Below, in pieces: positions 1 through 6,325 of a DNA stretch of 12,717 nucleotides. Source of the DNA: Pseudomonadota bacterium (GTDB taxonomy: Bacteria; Pseudomonadota; Gammaproteobacteria; Xanthomonadales; Rhodanobacteraceae); the NCBI GenBank assembly GCA_018241165.1, contig JAFEEK010000482.1:1-12717 (forward strand). The letters run 5' to 3'. The notes under the pieces are model-generated. The model worked only from the letters and a program-made list of their open reading frames with translations, did not search any database and was not told the DNA's origin. Numbering within the stretch: position 1 is the first letter of the stretch; every line of letters begins with the position of its first letter. Both the position numbers and the translations under genes were made by a program.

Positions 1-2
1 GC

Positions 3-770
3 AGCGTGAACGACATGCTGAAATGGGCGATGAATTGGCTCGCGCCGACGCCGCAACAACTGCAATGGTTGGCGCCTGAGCAACGCCGCCGCGAATGGAC
101 CAGCTACACGCCGATGCCGATTTCCGCGCGTCGCCGCGAATGGGACGGCACGTTGTTCTACGGCTACGGCTATGGCTGGCGAATCGCCGACGTCGATGGC
201 CAGATCACGGTGTCGCACACCGGCACGCTGTCGGGCATGTATTCGGCGATGATCCTGCTGCCGCATCGCAAGAGCGGCTTCGTGTTCCTGATCAATGCCG
301 ATGCCGACAACGCGCGCAGCGTGCTGATCGAGGTGTTGACCAAGCAGTTCACTGCGCCGGGCAAGGCGCGCAGCGTGGACAGCTACGCCGATGAACTCGA
401 GCAGGCAGACAAGCAGCAACACGCAGCGCACGTTCCGGATACGTCCTCGCGCAAGCCGGCCACGCCAGCGGAACTGAAAACGCAGCTCGGCACGTGGCGT
501 GATCCGTGGTTTGGCGACGCAGGTCTTTGCGCGCAAGGCGACAAGGTACGATTCGTTTCGGCAAAATCGCCGCGCGTGGCCGGGCAGGTCATGCGCGTCG
601 GCGATCGCTACCTGGTGCAATGGGACACCGATGCGGTCGATGTCGATGCGTGGCTGCGTCTGCCGGACAAACGCGGCGGAACGCTGCACCTGGCCAAGGT
701 CGATCCCGATGCCGATTTCAGCACCGACTTCGAGGATCTCGCCTTCATCCGCAGCGGAGCTTGCCCATGA
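3..770 (+). CDS. Serine hydrolase of the beta-lactamase/penicillin-binding-protein superfamily, C-terminal part (5' end outside window)
   Basis: The reading frame is open from the window edge (first full codon at 3) to TGA at 768-770, about 255 residues; the GTG at 6 is simply inside the gene. A YGYGWRI segment is followed by SHTG at 213-224, where HTG (216-224) stands in the place of the KTG/HxG active-site triad of SxxK acyl-serine hydrolases. The catalytic SxxK and YxN motifs must lie upstream, outside the window. From about residue 155 a second small domain begins (GTWRDPWFGD and following beta-rich sequence), resembling the DUF3471-type C-terminal domain often attached to such hydrolases. 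The stop overlaps the ATG of the next, related hydrolase (ATGA at 767-770), so the two are probably cotranscribed and translationally coupled. The substrate cannot be predicted: the superfamily includes esterases, D-amino-acid peptidases and beta-lactamases. Confidence 0.85.
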   Translation, partial: SVNDMLKWAMNWLAPTPQQLQWLAPEQRRREWTSYTPMPISARRREWDGTLFYGYGYGWRIADVDGQITVSHTGTLSGMYSAMILLPHRKSGFVFLINADADNARSVLIEVLTKQFTAPGKARSVDSYADELEQADKQQHAAHVPDTSSRKPATPAELKTQLGTWRDPWFGDAGLCAQGDKVRFVSAKSPRVAGQVMRVGDRYLVQWDTDAVDVDAWLRLPDKRGGTLHLAKVDPDADFSTDFEDLAFIRSGACP

Positions 771-1843
771 ACGTTCCCGCACGCGCATTCGCTTGCGCGT
801 TGATGATCGCTACCATTGGCATCGACGCACAGGCAGCCGCCAGCATGACGAACACCCAGCGCGACAACTACGTGGATGCCCTGATGAGCCGCTACGCCGG
901 CGATGTGCCGGGCGCCTCGCTGCTCGTCATCAAGGATGGCAAGGCCGTGATCCGCCGCGGTTACGGAATCGCGGACATGGAAAAACACATCAAGGCCACG
1001 CCTGCGACCAACTATCGGCTCGCCTCGGTGACCAAGCAATTCACCGCGACCGGAATCCTGCTGCTGAACCAGGACGGCAAGCTGCACCTGGACGATTCGA
1101 TCCGCAGGTTCCTGCCCGAGCTTCCGGCCAGCGACGCCGCAATCACGGTTCGCGACCTGCTGTGTCACCGCAGCGGCCTGATCGATTACGAAGACCTCGT
1201 CCCGGAAGACGCCACCGCGCAGATCGACGACAACGACGTGCTGCGCATGATCGCCAGCCAACGCGGGTTGTACTTCGCGCCCGGCAACGCGCATCGCTAC
1301 AGCAACGGCGGTTTCGTGTTGCTCGGCCTGATCATCCAGCGCGTGTCCGGCATGGATCTCGCCGACTTCATGAAGCAACGCATCTTCACGCCGCTTGGCA
1401 TGCAACACACGCTGATGTACGAACACACGCGCGGCCCGCAAGTCAGCGACCGCGCCTATGGCTACAGCGAGGCCGGCGGCAAATGGACGCAGACCGACCA
1501 GAGCGTCACCAGCGCCACGCGCGGCGACGGCGGCATCTACTCGAACATCGACGATTTCGCGAAGTGGGATGCCGCGCTCTACGACAACCGCCTGCTCAAC
1601 GACGCCTCGCGCAAATTATTGTTCGGATCGCACGACCCGCTCGACGACCCGGATACCGATTACGGATTCGGCTGGCGCATCAGTGGCGACAGCGTGTGGC
1701 ACTCCGGCGAAAGCATGGGCTTTCGCAACGTCATCATCCGCTGGCCGCAACAACACGTTACCGTGGTGATCCTGAGCAACCGCAACCACTTCAAGCCGTT
1801 TCCGCTGGCGCTGGCGATCGGGGAGTTGTTCCTGCCGCGTTGA
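767..1843 (+). CDS. Secreted serine hydrolase, beta-lactamase (class C/AmpC-like) superfamily
   Basis: This is a complete 358-residue protein. The start at 767 is chosen because it overlaps the preceding stop (ATGA) and opens a signal peptide: short n-region, hydrophobic run at residues 6-20, and a likely cut near AQA-A (residues 21-25). All three active-site motifs of SxxK acyl-serine hydrolases are visible: S87-V-T-K90 (nucleophile and general base), Y178-S-N180, and H312-S-G314 replacing KTG. The motifs RDLLCHRSGL (129-138) and FAPGNAHRYSNGG (170-182) are typical of the Beta-lactamase (Pfam PF00144) fold. Expected location is the periplasm. Unlike its upstream partner it ends soon after the HSG strand and carries no extra C-terminal domain. 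Tandem paralogues of this family are common in soil proteobacteria. Substrate is unknown; a peptidase or esterase role is as likely as beta-lactam hydrolysis. Confidence 0.88.
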   Translation: MNVPARAFACALMIATIGIDAQAAASMTNTQRDNYVDALMSRYAGDVPGASLLVIKDGKAVIRRGYGIADMEKHIKATPATNYRLASVTKQFTATGILLLNQDGKLHLDDSIRRFLPELPASDAAITVRDLLCHRSGLIDYEDLVPEDATAQIDDNDVLRMIASQRGLYFAPGNAHRYSNGGFVLLGLIIQRVSGMDLADFMKQRIFTPLGMQHTLMYEHTRGPQVSDRAYGYSEAGGKWTQTDQSVTSATRGDGGIYSNIDDFAKWDAALYDNRLLNDASRKLLFGSHDPLDDPDTDYGFGWRISGDSVWHSGESMGFRNVIIRWPQQHVTVVILSNRNHFKPFPLALAIGELFLPR

Positions 1844-1926
1844 GCCAAACGCACAGCGAAACACCAACGACATCGCGGCTTGCCGCAACAGGTCTTCGTC
1901 GCGAGTTCCGTCGCAAGCCTTGAGAC

Positions 1927-1975
1927 ATCCCCCTGTTTGAATGCGCCTGCCGCATTCCGCGGCCAATCGGGGGAT
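1927..1975 (+). promoter_or_regulatory. Nested inverted repeats in the leader of the Hsp70-TPR gene; the outer stem covers the Shine-Dalgarno sequence
   Basis: ATCCCCC (1927-1933) is perfectly complementary to GGGGGAT (1969-1975), which contains the ribosome-binding site of the gene starting at 1980. Between them lies a second perfect hairpin, GAATGCG (1939-1945), loop CCTGC, CGCATTC (1951-1957). The mRNA could therefore fold into a two-tier structure with the SD paired. The repeats are seen directly; control of translation, for example by temperature, is inference. The structure is not followed by a T-run, so it is not a standard intrinsic terminator for the upstream gene. Confidence 0.45.
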
Positions 1976-1979
1976 TGCG

Positions 1980-4352
1980 ATGAACCATTCCGACCTGGAA
2001 CTGCAACTGCTCGGGCGCCTGCGTGCGAAGGGAAAATCCGCGACCGCGCTGGGCATCGACCTCGGCACCACCAAGACCGCGGTCGCTTTTGCGCAATTTG
2101 ATGCGGATGCCGGCACGCTGCGCTGCGAATGCCTGAAATTTGCGCAAAACGACGGCACGAATCGCGTCGCCGTGCCATCGGCGGTCGCCATCACCGCGGA
2201 TGGATCGACGGTGTTCGGCGCGCAGGCGCTGGCCCTGCGCGGCAAGAAAGGCGCGCTGCCCGAGAAGAATCTGTTCTACGAGACCAAGAACCTGATCGGC
2301 CTGCGCTACACCTATGCGCGGGCACCGAAGGAGTTCCGCACGCCGACCGAGATCGCCTCGCAACTTTTGCAGTATCTGCGCGAAGGCATCGATGATCCGG
2401 TTGCAGGCAAGGCAAAACTGCCGGTGGTGCTGGCCGTGCCGGCATCATTCCATGGCGCGCAGCGCACCGCGACCATGTGTGCGGCAGTCAAGCCGTTCGC
2501 GGCGAAGTGTGCCCGCGACGTGCGCCTGCTCGACGAACCCTATGCCGCCTTCGTGGACCTGAAGTTTCGCAGTCCCGATCGCGCCGATGCGTTGCTGCGC
2601 GAGGGCGCAAACATCCTCGTGTTCGACTTCGGCGGCGGCACCTGCGATGTCGCGATCTTCCACATCGATGCCGTGCGCGGCGGCACGCTGGGCGCGCGCC
2701 TGGTCGGCACCAGCCGCTATCACCGCCTTGGCGGCGGCGATATCGATCGCGCGATCGTGCACGACGTGCTGATCCCGCGTCTGATCGAGGAAAACGGCAT
2801 CGACCGTTTTGAGGTTTCCTGGTACGACAAGCGGCGCAAGCTCGAGCCCCGATTGCTCGAAGTCGCCGAGCGCCTGAAGATCGCGCTCAGCCACCGCCTC
2901 GCCGCGCTGCGCGCCGCGGGCATGCCGGCCAGCGACGATGAAGTGGTGCGCAGTGTCGAGATGGCCATCGACTGGAACGATCAGGTCCTGCCGCTGAAGC
3001 AACCGAGTTTGTCGGTCGAGCAGTTCAACAAGTTGATGCGGCCGTTTCTCGATGCGGATCCGCCGCCGGAAGCGGGCGACGAATACGTGCAGCGCAGTTC
3101 ACTGTTCGCGCCTATCGCGCAGGCGCTGCTGCGCGCGCGCATGGAGCCCGACGACATCCACGGCATCCTGTTGTGCGGATCGAGCAGCCTGTTGCCGACC
3201 GTGCAGGATGCGCTGAAGAAGAAATTTCCGGAAAGCCAGCACGTGCTGCTTGGCAACGCCGAGGAATTGCAAGGCACGGTCGCGCGCGGCGCAGCCTTGC
3301 AGGCGCTGAGCCTGCAGGTACTCGGCGAGCCGATCATCGCGCCGGTGTGCAGCGCAGACCTGTCGCTGCGCGTGGTCACCGGCAGCGTGCCGCTCATGCG
3401 CGCTGGCGATGCGGTGCCGAATGCGTCCAGAACGCAAACCATCCTGCGCCCGCCGCGCAACAGCAAGCGCAGCCACGTTCCGCTGGCGATCGAAGTCGTT
3501 GCCGACAACAACCGCATCGTCGGACGCTCGATTTGGACCCTGCCGGCGCCGGTATCGACCAATGACCGTCTTGCGCTGGAATGGACGATGGACGACAACC
3601 AGTGCGTGGAGCTGCGCTTGTCGCGCATGGACGATCCGAATACCGAGCCGTTCGTGCACCGCTTCGACGCGCCGATCATGCACCGCGATCCCGGCCAGAT
3701 CGTGCGCTGCCGGATGCTGGAGCGCGAGGAAGACATCCGCAACGACAAGATCCCGCGCGCCGATTTCGGCAATGTGTTCGAGAAGCACGCCCGCGATTGC
3801 GCCGCGCTCGGCGAATACGAAAAGGCCCTGCACTTCATCGGCCTGTCGATGCAGGAGCAGGGCCAGACCCAGAACCTGCTCAACCTGCGCGGCATCTATC
3901 GCGAGCGCATCGGCGACCGCGACGGCGCGATGGACAGCTACCACCAGGCCGGCGATTGGTCGACCACGAAGTTCAACTCCGGCCTGCTGCACTATAAAAA
4001 CGGTCAACTGACCGAAGCGCTGGCGGACGTGGATATCGCGCTGCAAAACGAAGCGAATCGCGCTTACCGATCCCTGCGCGGCGATATCCTGAAGAAAATG
4101 GGCAAGAACGACGAGGCGCGTTTGGAATGGCAGGACGCCATCGCCGGTACGCCGGAACTGGCCGAACTGAGCGATTTCCAGCTCGGCTGGATCGAATCGG
4201 CTGCGCGCGAACTCGACGACAAGGCGATGCTGGAACGCGTCCGCGACGCGCGCCGCAAACTCGCGCAGCGCACCGAACGTGGCGAACGCGAAGGCGTGTT
4301 GCCGGCACTGGCGCAGGCGGATGCGCAGCCGGCGGAGCCGGAGATACTGTGA
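1980..4352 (+). CDS. Hsp70 (DnaK)-like ATPase with C-terminal TPR repeats
   Basis: A 790-residue protein. The start at 1980 is preferred over the in-frame ATG at 1941 because GGGGGA lies 5 bases upstream of it, and the 1941 ATG sits inside a hairpin stem. The Hsp70 nucleotide-binding domain covers roughly residues 20-445: phosphate-1 motif GIDLGTTKTAVA (25-36), AVPASF (152-157), LLDEPYAAF (183-191), phosphate-2 motif VFDFGGGTCDVAIF (214-227), RLGGGDIDRA (249-258) and the adenosine motif ILLCGSSSLLP (396-406). Residues 455-580 resemble a divergent beta-sandwich substrate domain. Instead of a helical lid, residues about 595-728 form TPR-like helix pairs (ALGEYEKALHF, GDRDGAMDSYHQAG, KNGQLTEALADVDIAL, GKNDEARLEWQDAI). 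No EEVD-like tail is present. No DnaJ or GrpE gene is adjacent. The architecture suggests a specialised chaperone or scaffold with built-in protein-binding repeats. Clients are unknown. Confidence 0.88.
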   Translation: MNHSDLELQLLGRLRAKGKSATALGIDLGTTKTAVAFAQFDADAGTLRCECLKFAQNDGTNRVAVPSAVAITADGSTVFGAQALALRGKKGALPEKNLFYETKNLIGLRYTYARAPKEFRTPTEIASQLLQYLREGIDDPVAGKAKLPVVLAVPASFHGAQRTATMCAAVKPFAAKCARDVRLLDEPYAAFVDLKFRSPDRADALLREGANILVFDFGGGTCDVAIFHIDAVRGGTLGARLVGTSRYHRLGGGDIDRAIVHDVLIPRLIEENGIDRFEVSWYDKRRKLEPRLLEVAERLKIALSHRLAALRAAGMPASDDEVVRSVEMAIDWNDQVLPLKQPSLSVEQFNKLMRPFLDADPPPEAGDEYVQRSSLFAPIAQALLRARMEPDDIHGILLCGSSSLLPTVQDALKKKFPESQHVLLGNAEELQGTVARGAALQALSLQVLGEPIIAPVCSADLSLRVVTGSVPLMRAGDAVPNASRTQTILRPPRNSKRSHVPLAIEVVADNNRIVGRSIWTLPAPVSTNDRLALEWTMDDNQCVELRLSRMDDPNTEPFVHRFDAPIMHRDPGQIVRCRMLEREEDIRNDKIPRADFGNVFEKHARDCAALGEYEKALHFIGLSMQEQGQTQNLLNLRGIYRERIGDRDGAMDSYHQAGDWSTTKFNSGLLHYKNGQLTEALADVDIALQNEANRAYRSLRGDILKKMGKNDEARLEWQDAIAGTPELAELSDFQLGWIESAARELDDKAMLERVRDARRKLAQRTERGEREGVLPALAQADAQPAEPEIL

Positions 4353-4428
4353 CCGGATGGAAGCCTGTGCAACGCATCGAACGATTGAATGCCGGTCATT
4401 TATGAGAGTTGCCAAGACAGTAATTCAA

Positions 4429-4440
4429 TCCCGATCGGGA
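4429..4440. promoter_or_regulatory. Operator-like palindrome O1 upstream of hipB
   Basis: TCCCGATCGGGA is a perfect 12-bp palindrome followed by AAAT, 8 bp upstream of the -35 hexamer. It shares the CCGATCGG core with O2, and its centre is exactly 49 bp from that of O2. HipB-type antitoxins are known to repress their own operon through several palindromic operators; assignment to this HipB is inferred from position. Confidence 0.6.
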
Positions 4441-4448
4441 AAATGTTC

Positions 4449-4476
4449 TTGACTTTCTACAAAACGACACTAATTT
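4449..4476 (+). promoter_or_regulatory. hipBp: Probable sigma-70 promoter of hipBA
   Basis: TTGACT (4449-4454, 5 of 6 to TTGACA) is followed after 16 bp by TAATTT (4471-4476), a moderate -10 match. The surrounding 4421-4500 stretch is clearly AT-richer than the rest of the window. Transcription would start near 4483, inside operator O2, leaving a leader of about 28 nt. The O1 and O2 palindromes flank the promoter, which fits autorepression. Confidence 0.55.
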
Positions 4477-4477
4477 G

Positions 4478-4489
4478 TACCGATCGGTA
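4478..4489. promoter_or_regulatory. Operator-like palindrome O2 at the hipBA transcription start
   Basis: TACCGATCGGTA is a perfect 12-bp palindrome followed by AAAT. It begins one base after the putative -10 and covers the predicted transcription start. A protein bound here would block RNA polymerase. Its core is identical to O1 and the centre-to-centre distance is 49 bp. Confidence 0.65.
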
Positions 4490-4511
4490 AAATTCGAAGA
4501 GGTATCACCGA

Positions 4512-4763
4512 ATGGCAGACGCGTTTTCCCAATCGGTAAAACTGTCTCCCCTGAGTGACCCGATGGCTTTGGGCAAACTGGTGCGCAATGCCCGACGGAA
4601 TAACAGCTTGACCCAGACGCAGCTGGCCGGCCTTGCGGGGACTGGTCTGCGTTTTCTGAGCGAACTCGAACGGGGAAAGCCCAATGTTGCCCTGAACAAG
4701 ACATTGGCGGTGTTGGCCGTCCTCGGACTGCGCATCTATATCGACGCGGAGCCGCAGGCATGA
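4512..4763 (+). CDS. hipB: HipB-like antitoxin, XRE-family helix-turn-helix repressor
   Basis: An 83-residue protein. The ATG at 4512 is supported by AAGAGG (4497-4502) nine bases upstream; the internal ATG at 4563 has no such site. The helix-turn-helix spans about residues 20-74: the first helix LGKLVRNARRN, then LTQTQLAGLAG and the recognition segment FLSELERGKPN, ending in the dimer-forming strand LRIYIDA. Size and layout match HipB: a DNA-binding dimer that represses its own operon and neutralises the partner kinase. Its stop overlaps the start of hipA (ATGA, 4760-4763), the usual arrangement of this toxin-antitoxin pair. Codons 6-9 coincide with a third operator-like sequence, so part of the N-terminal coding sequence may also be a binding site. 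Confidence 0.9.
   Translation: MADAFSQSVKLSPLSDPMALGKLVRNARRNNSLTQTQLAGLAGTGLRFLSELERGKPNVALNKTLAVLAVLGLRIYIDAEPQA
4527..4538. promoter_or_regulatory. Third operator-like site O3, inside the hipB coding region
   Basis: TCCCAATCGGTA combines the left arm of O1 (TCCC) with the right arm of O2 (GGTA) and has one mismatch at the palindrome core. It is followed by AAAC. The centre is exactly 49 bp from that of O2, repeating the O1-O2 spacing. It is less symmetrical than the others, and its codons must also encode protein, so binding is less certain. Confidence 0.4.
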
Positions 4764-6028
4764 TCGGGCAACTGACCGTCGACCTGTTTGGCCGACCTAT
4801 CGGGCGACTCGCTATCAATGAACCATCGCCCAGCCCGGAGGATTGGACGTTTACTTATCTGTCCGCCTACCTGGACTCGAGAGCGCCGGTGCCACTTTCG
4901 GTGTCGATGGCGTTGCGCGGCGAGCCGCACGCCGGCGCCGTCGCGCGCAATTGGTTCTGCAACCTGTTGCCGGAGGGTGCCGTCCGCGAAGCCGTCACAA
5001 CCCGGCTGCGCATACCCGCGAACGACGACTTTGCCCTGCTCGCCGCGATCGGCGGCGAATGCGCTGGCGCGGTAAGCATCTACGACCTGGAAAACCCCAT
5101 CGAAAATATCGAGGGTAGCGGCGAAACCGACGTGGCGACCTTGCTTGAAGGCGCGCAAATCGGTGAAGGCGCCTGGGCCTTGCTTGGCACGCCATTGCGA
5201 CTCTCGCTCGCAGGCGCGCAGGACAAGATTCCCGTCATCGCGCAGCCCGATGGGCGCCTGCGCCTGCCGACGCCCGGTGAATCCAGCACGCACATTCTCA
5301 AACCTGACAGTCGCCGGTTTCCGGGACTGCGTGATCTGGAAGCGCTTGGGTCGGCCTTGGCGCGCGCAATCGGATTGGCTGCGGCACATTCCAGGCCAGT
5401 GAAAGTCGCGGAGCACTCGGCACTGCTGATCGAACGCTACGACCGTCAGCTCATTGCAGGCGACGCAACGCGACGATTGCACCAGGAGGATTTCTGCCAG
5501 GCGCTGGGCTACCCCGGCGAACTCAAGTACGAAAGCCAGGGCGGACCCGGACTGGCGGCGTGTTCGAAACTCGTCCGCCAATTGGGTCTTGGCCCGGCCG
5601 CGGTGCAGGGTCTGCTGGACTGGGCGATATTCAACGCATTGATCGGCAATGCCGATGCACATGCAAAAAATCTCGCCTTGCTTCGCGATCTCGATGGCCG
5701 CCTGAAGCTGGCGCCGTTCTATGACCTGGTACCGACGCTGGCGTTGCCGGAACGATTGGTCGATCGCACGCCTGCCCTGCGCATCGGCACCGCACAGCGA
5801 ATCGATCAGATCAGCGCCGAGAACTGGCGCATGTTTGCGCGCGCTGCGGGATACGCGCCACGGTTCGTGTTGAATCGTGTGGCGGAATTGGCCGGCAGGA
5901 TTGGCGAAAAGCTGCTGCCGACGGGAACGTCGCTGATTGAGCAAGGCAGCAACGCGGATCGGATTCGGTCGGCCATCGAGGTTATCGGCAAAAACGTCGA
6001 GCGCGTTGGCGAGGGCGCATCCAGATAA
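4760..6028 (+). CDS. hipA: HipA-like toxin, serine/threonine protein kinase of a type II toxin-antitoxin system
   Basis: A 422-residue protein, close to the usual ~440 residues for HipA. Residues 1-110 form the N-terminal HipA region (DLFGRPIGRL, then NWFCNLLPEG at 64-73). The Gly-rich loop with the likely autophosphorylation serine is RLSLAGAQDK (147-156), S149 corresponding to Ser150 of E. coli HipA. THILKP (177-182) supplies the ATP-binding lysine K181. LLIERYDR (222-229) and HQEDFCQALG (241-250) are family landmarks. The catalytic loop GNADAHAKN (296-304) has D299, and FYDLVPT (320-326) has the metal-binding D322. All kinase residues appear intact, so the toxin should be active. E. coli HipA phosphorylates glutamyl-tRNA synthetase and causes persistence; the target here is not shown by sequence. 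It is cotranscribed with hipB through an ATGA overlap. Confidence 0.92.
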   Translation: MIGQLTVDLFGRPIGRLAINEPSPSPEDWTFTYLSAYLDSRAPVPLSVSMALRGEPHAGAVARNWFCNLLPEGAVREAVTTRLRIPANDDFALLAAIGGECAGAVSIYDLENPIENIEGSGETDVATLLEGAQIGEGAWALLGTPLRLSLAGAQDKIPVIAQPDGRLRLPTPGESSTHILKPDSRRFPGLRDLEALGSALARAIGLAAAHSRPVKVAEHSALLIERYDRQLIAGDATRRLHQEDFCQALGYPGELKYESQGGPGLAACSKLVRQLGLGPAAVQGLLDWAIFNALIGNADAHAKNLALLRDLDGRLKLAPFYDLVPTLALPERLVDRTPALRIGTAQRIDQISAENWRMFARAAGYAPRFVLNRVAELAGRIGEKLLPTGTSLIEQGSNADRIRSAIEVIGKNVERVGEGASR

Positions 6029-6047
6029 GCGCGACAAGAACGTGAAT

Positions 6048-6064
6048 ATGGCGCGCCCGGAGGG
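6048..6064. repeat. 17-bp direct repeat of the tRNA-Arg 3' end (att-like copy)
   Basis: ATGGCGCGCCCGGAGGG is identical to 6161-6177, the sequence encoding the CCA end, acceptor strand and the adjoining T-stem bases of tRNA-Arg. The copy is in the same orientation, 113 bp away, 19 bp beyond the hipA stop. Such duplication of a tRNA 3' end is what site-specific integrases leave at the far end of an inserted element. No integrase gene is seen in the window. Confidence 0.5.
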
Positions 6065-6080
6065 GTGAGACGATGCGTTT

Positions 6081-6097
6081 GCGAACCATCGGTTCGC
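6081..6097. repeat. Short perfect hairpin between the two tRNA-end repeats
   Basis: GCGAACC (6081-6087), loop ATC, GGTTCGC (6091-6097): a 7-bp stem with a 3-nt loop. It lies downstream of the tRNA in its direction of transcription. Neither strand carries a T-run after it, so it is not a convincing intrinsic terminator. Its role is unknown. Confidence 0.35.
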
Positions 6098-6161
6098 GCA
6101 TCGGCGAACGCCCGAGCGCTGTGCGCGAGGGCCGGGAATCACGACGAAGCGCCGTTTCAAA

Positions 6162-6238
6162 TGGCGCGCCCGGAGGGATTCGAACCCCCGACCAATGGCT
6201 TCGGAAGCCACTACTCTATCCAGCTGAGCTACGGGCGC
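6162..6238 (-). tRNA. tRNA-Arg (anticodon CCG)
   Basis: Read on the minus strand, the 77-nt cloverleaf has acceptor arms GCGCCCG/CGGGCGC, D-arm sequence TAGCTCAGCTGGATAGAG, anticodon loop TTCCGAA with anticodon CCG (Arg), T-loop GGTTCGAATCC and an encoded CCA end at 6162-6164. It reads CGG codons, which are frequent in this high-GC DNA. The gene stands alone, divergent from the diguanylate cyclase gene. Its 3' end is duplicated at 6048-6064, so this locus may be or have been an integration site. Confidence 0.95.
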
Positions 6239-6293
6239 GCATGCAGACTCGATTGGTAGCGGCATTTTCGCATGGAACTGGCGCTGCGCGCGA

Positions 6294-6317
6294 TATACTC
6301 GTTGCATCCGGCAAGGG
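6294..6317 (+). promoter_or_regulatory. Putative -10 element and start-deciding ribosome-binding site of the GGDEF gene
   Basis: TATACT (6294-6299) is a 5-of-6 match to the -10 consensus; a matching -35 is poor (ATGGAA near 6272). AAGGG (6313-6317) lies 8 bases before the ATG at 6326. The earlier in-frame ATG at 6272 has no ribosome-binding site and would lie upstream of this -10, so 6326 is preferred. Confidence 0.4.
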
Positions 6318-6325
6318 TGACGGGC

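Noticed and set aside
1877..1919. GGCTTGC / GCAAGCC inverted repeat after the second serine hydrolase
   Set aside because: A 29-base loop and no T-run; could form by chance in high-GC DNA.
499..1923. Open frame of 474 codons on the plus strand overlapping both serine hydrolases in another frame
   Set aside because: Extremely Arg-rich translation with no motif, whereas the competing frame has SxxK, YxN and HSG.
1941..1979. Earlier in-frame ATG of the Hsp70-TPR gene
   Set aside because: No ribosome-binding site, and it would add 13 residues before a canonical start that has a strong SD.
4350..4398. TGACCGG / CCGGTCA inverted repeat after the Hsp70-TPR stop, followed by TTTAT
   Set aside because: The loop is 35 bases and there is no proper T-run; too weak to call a terminator.
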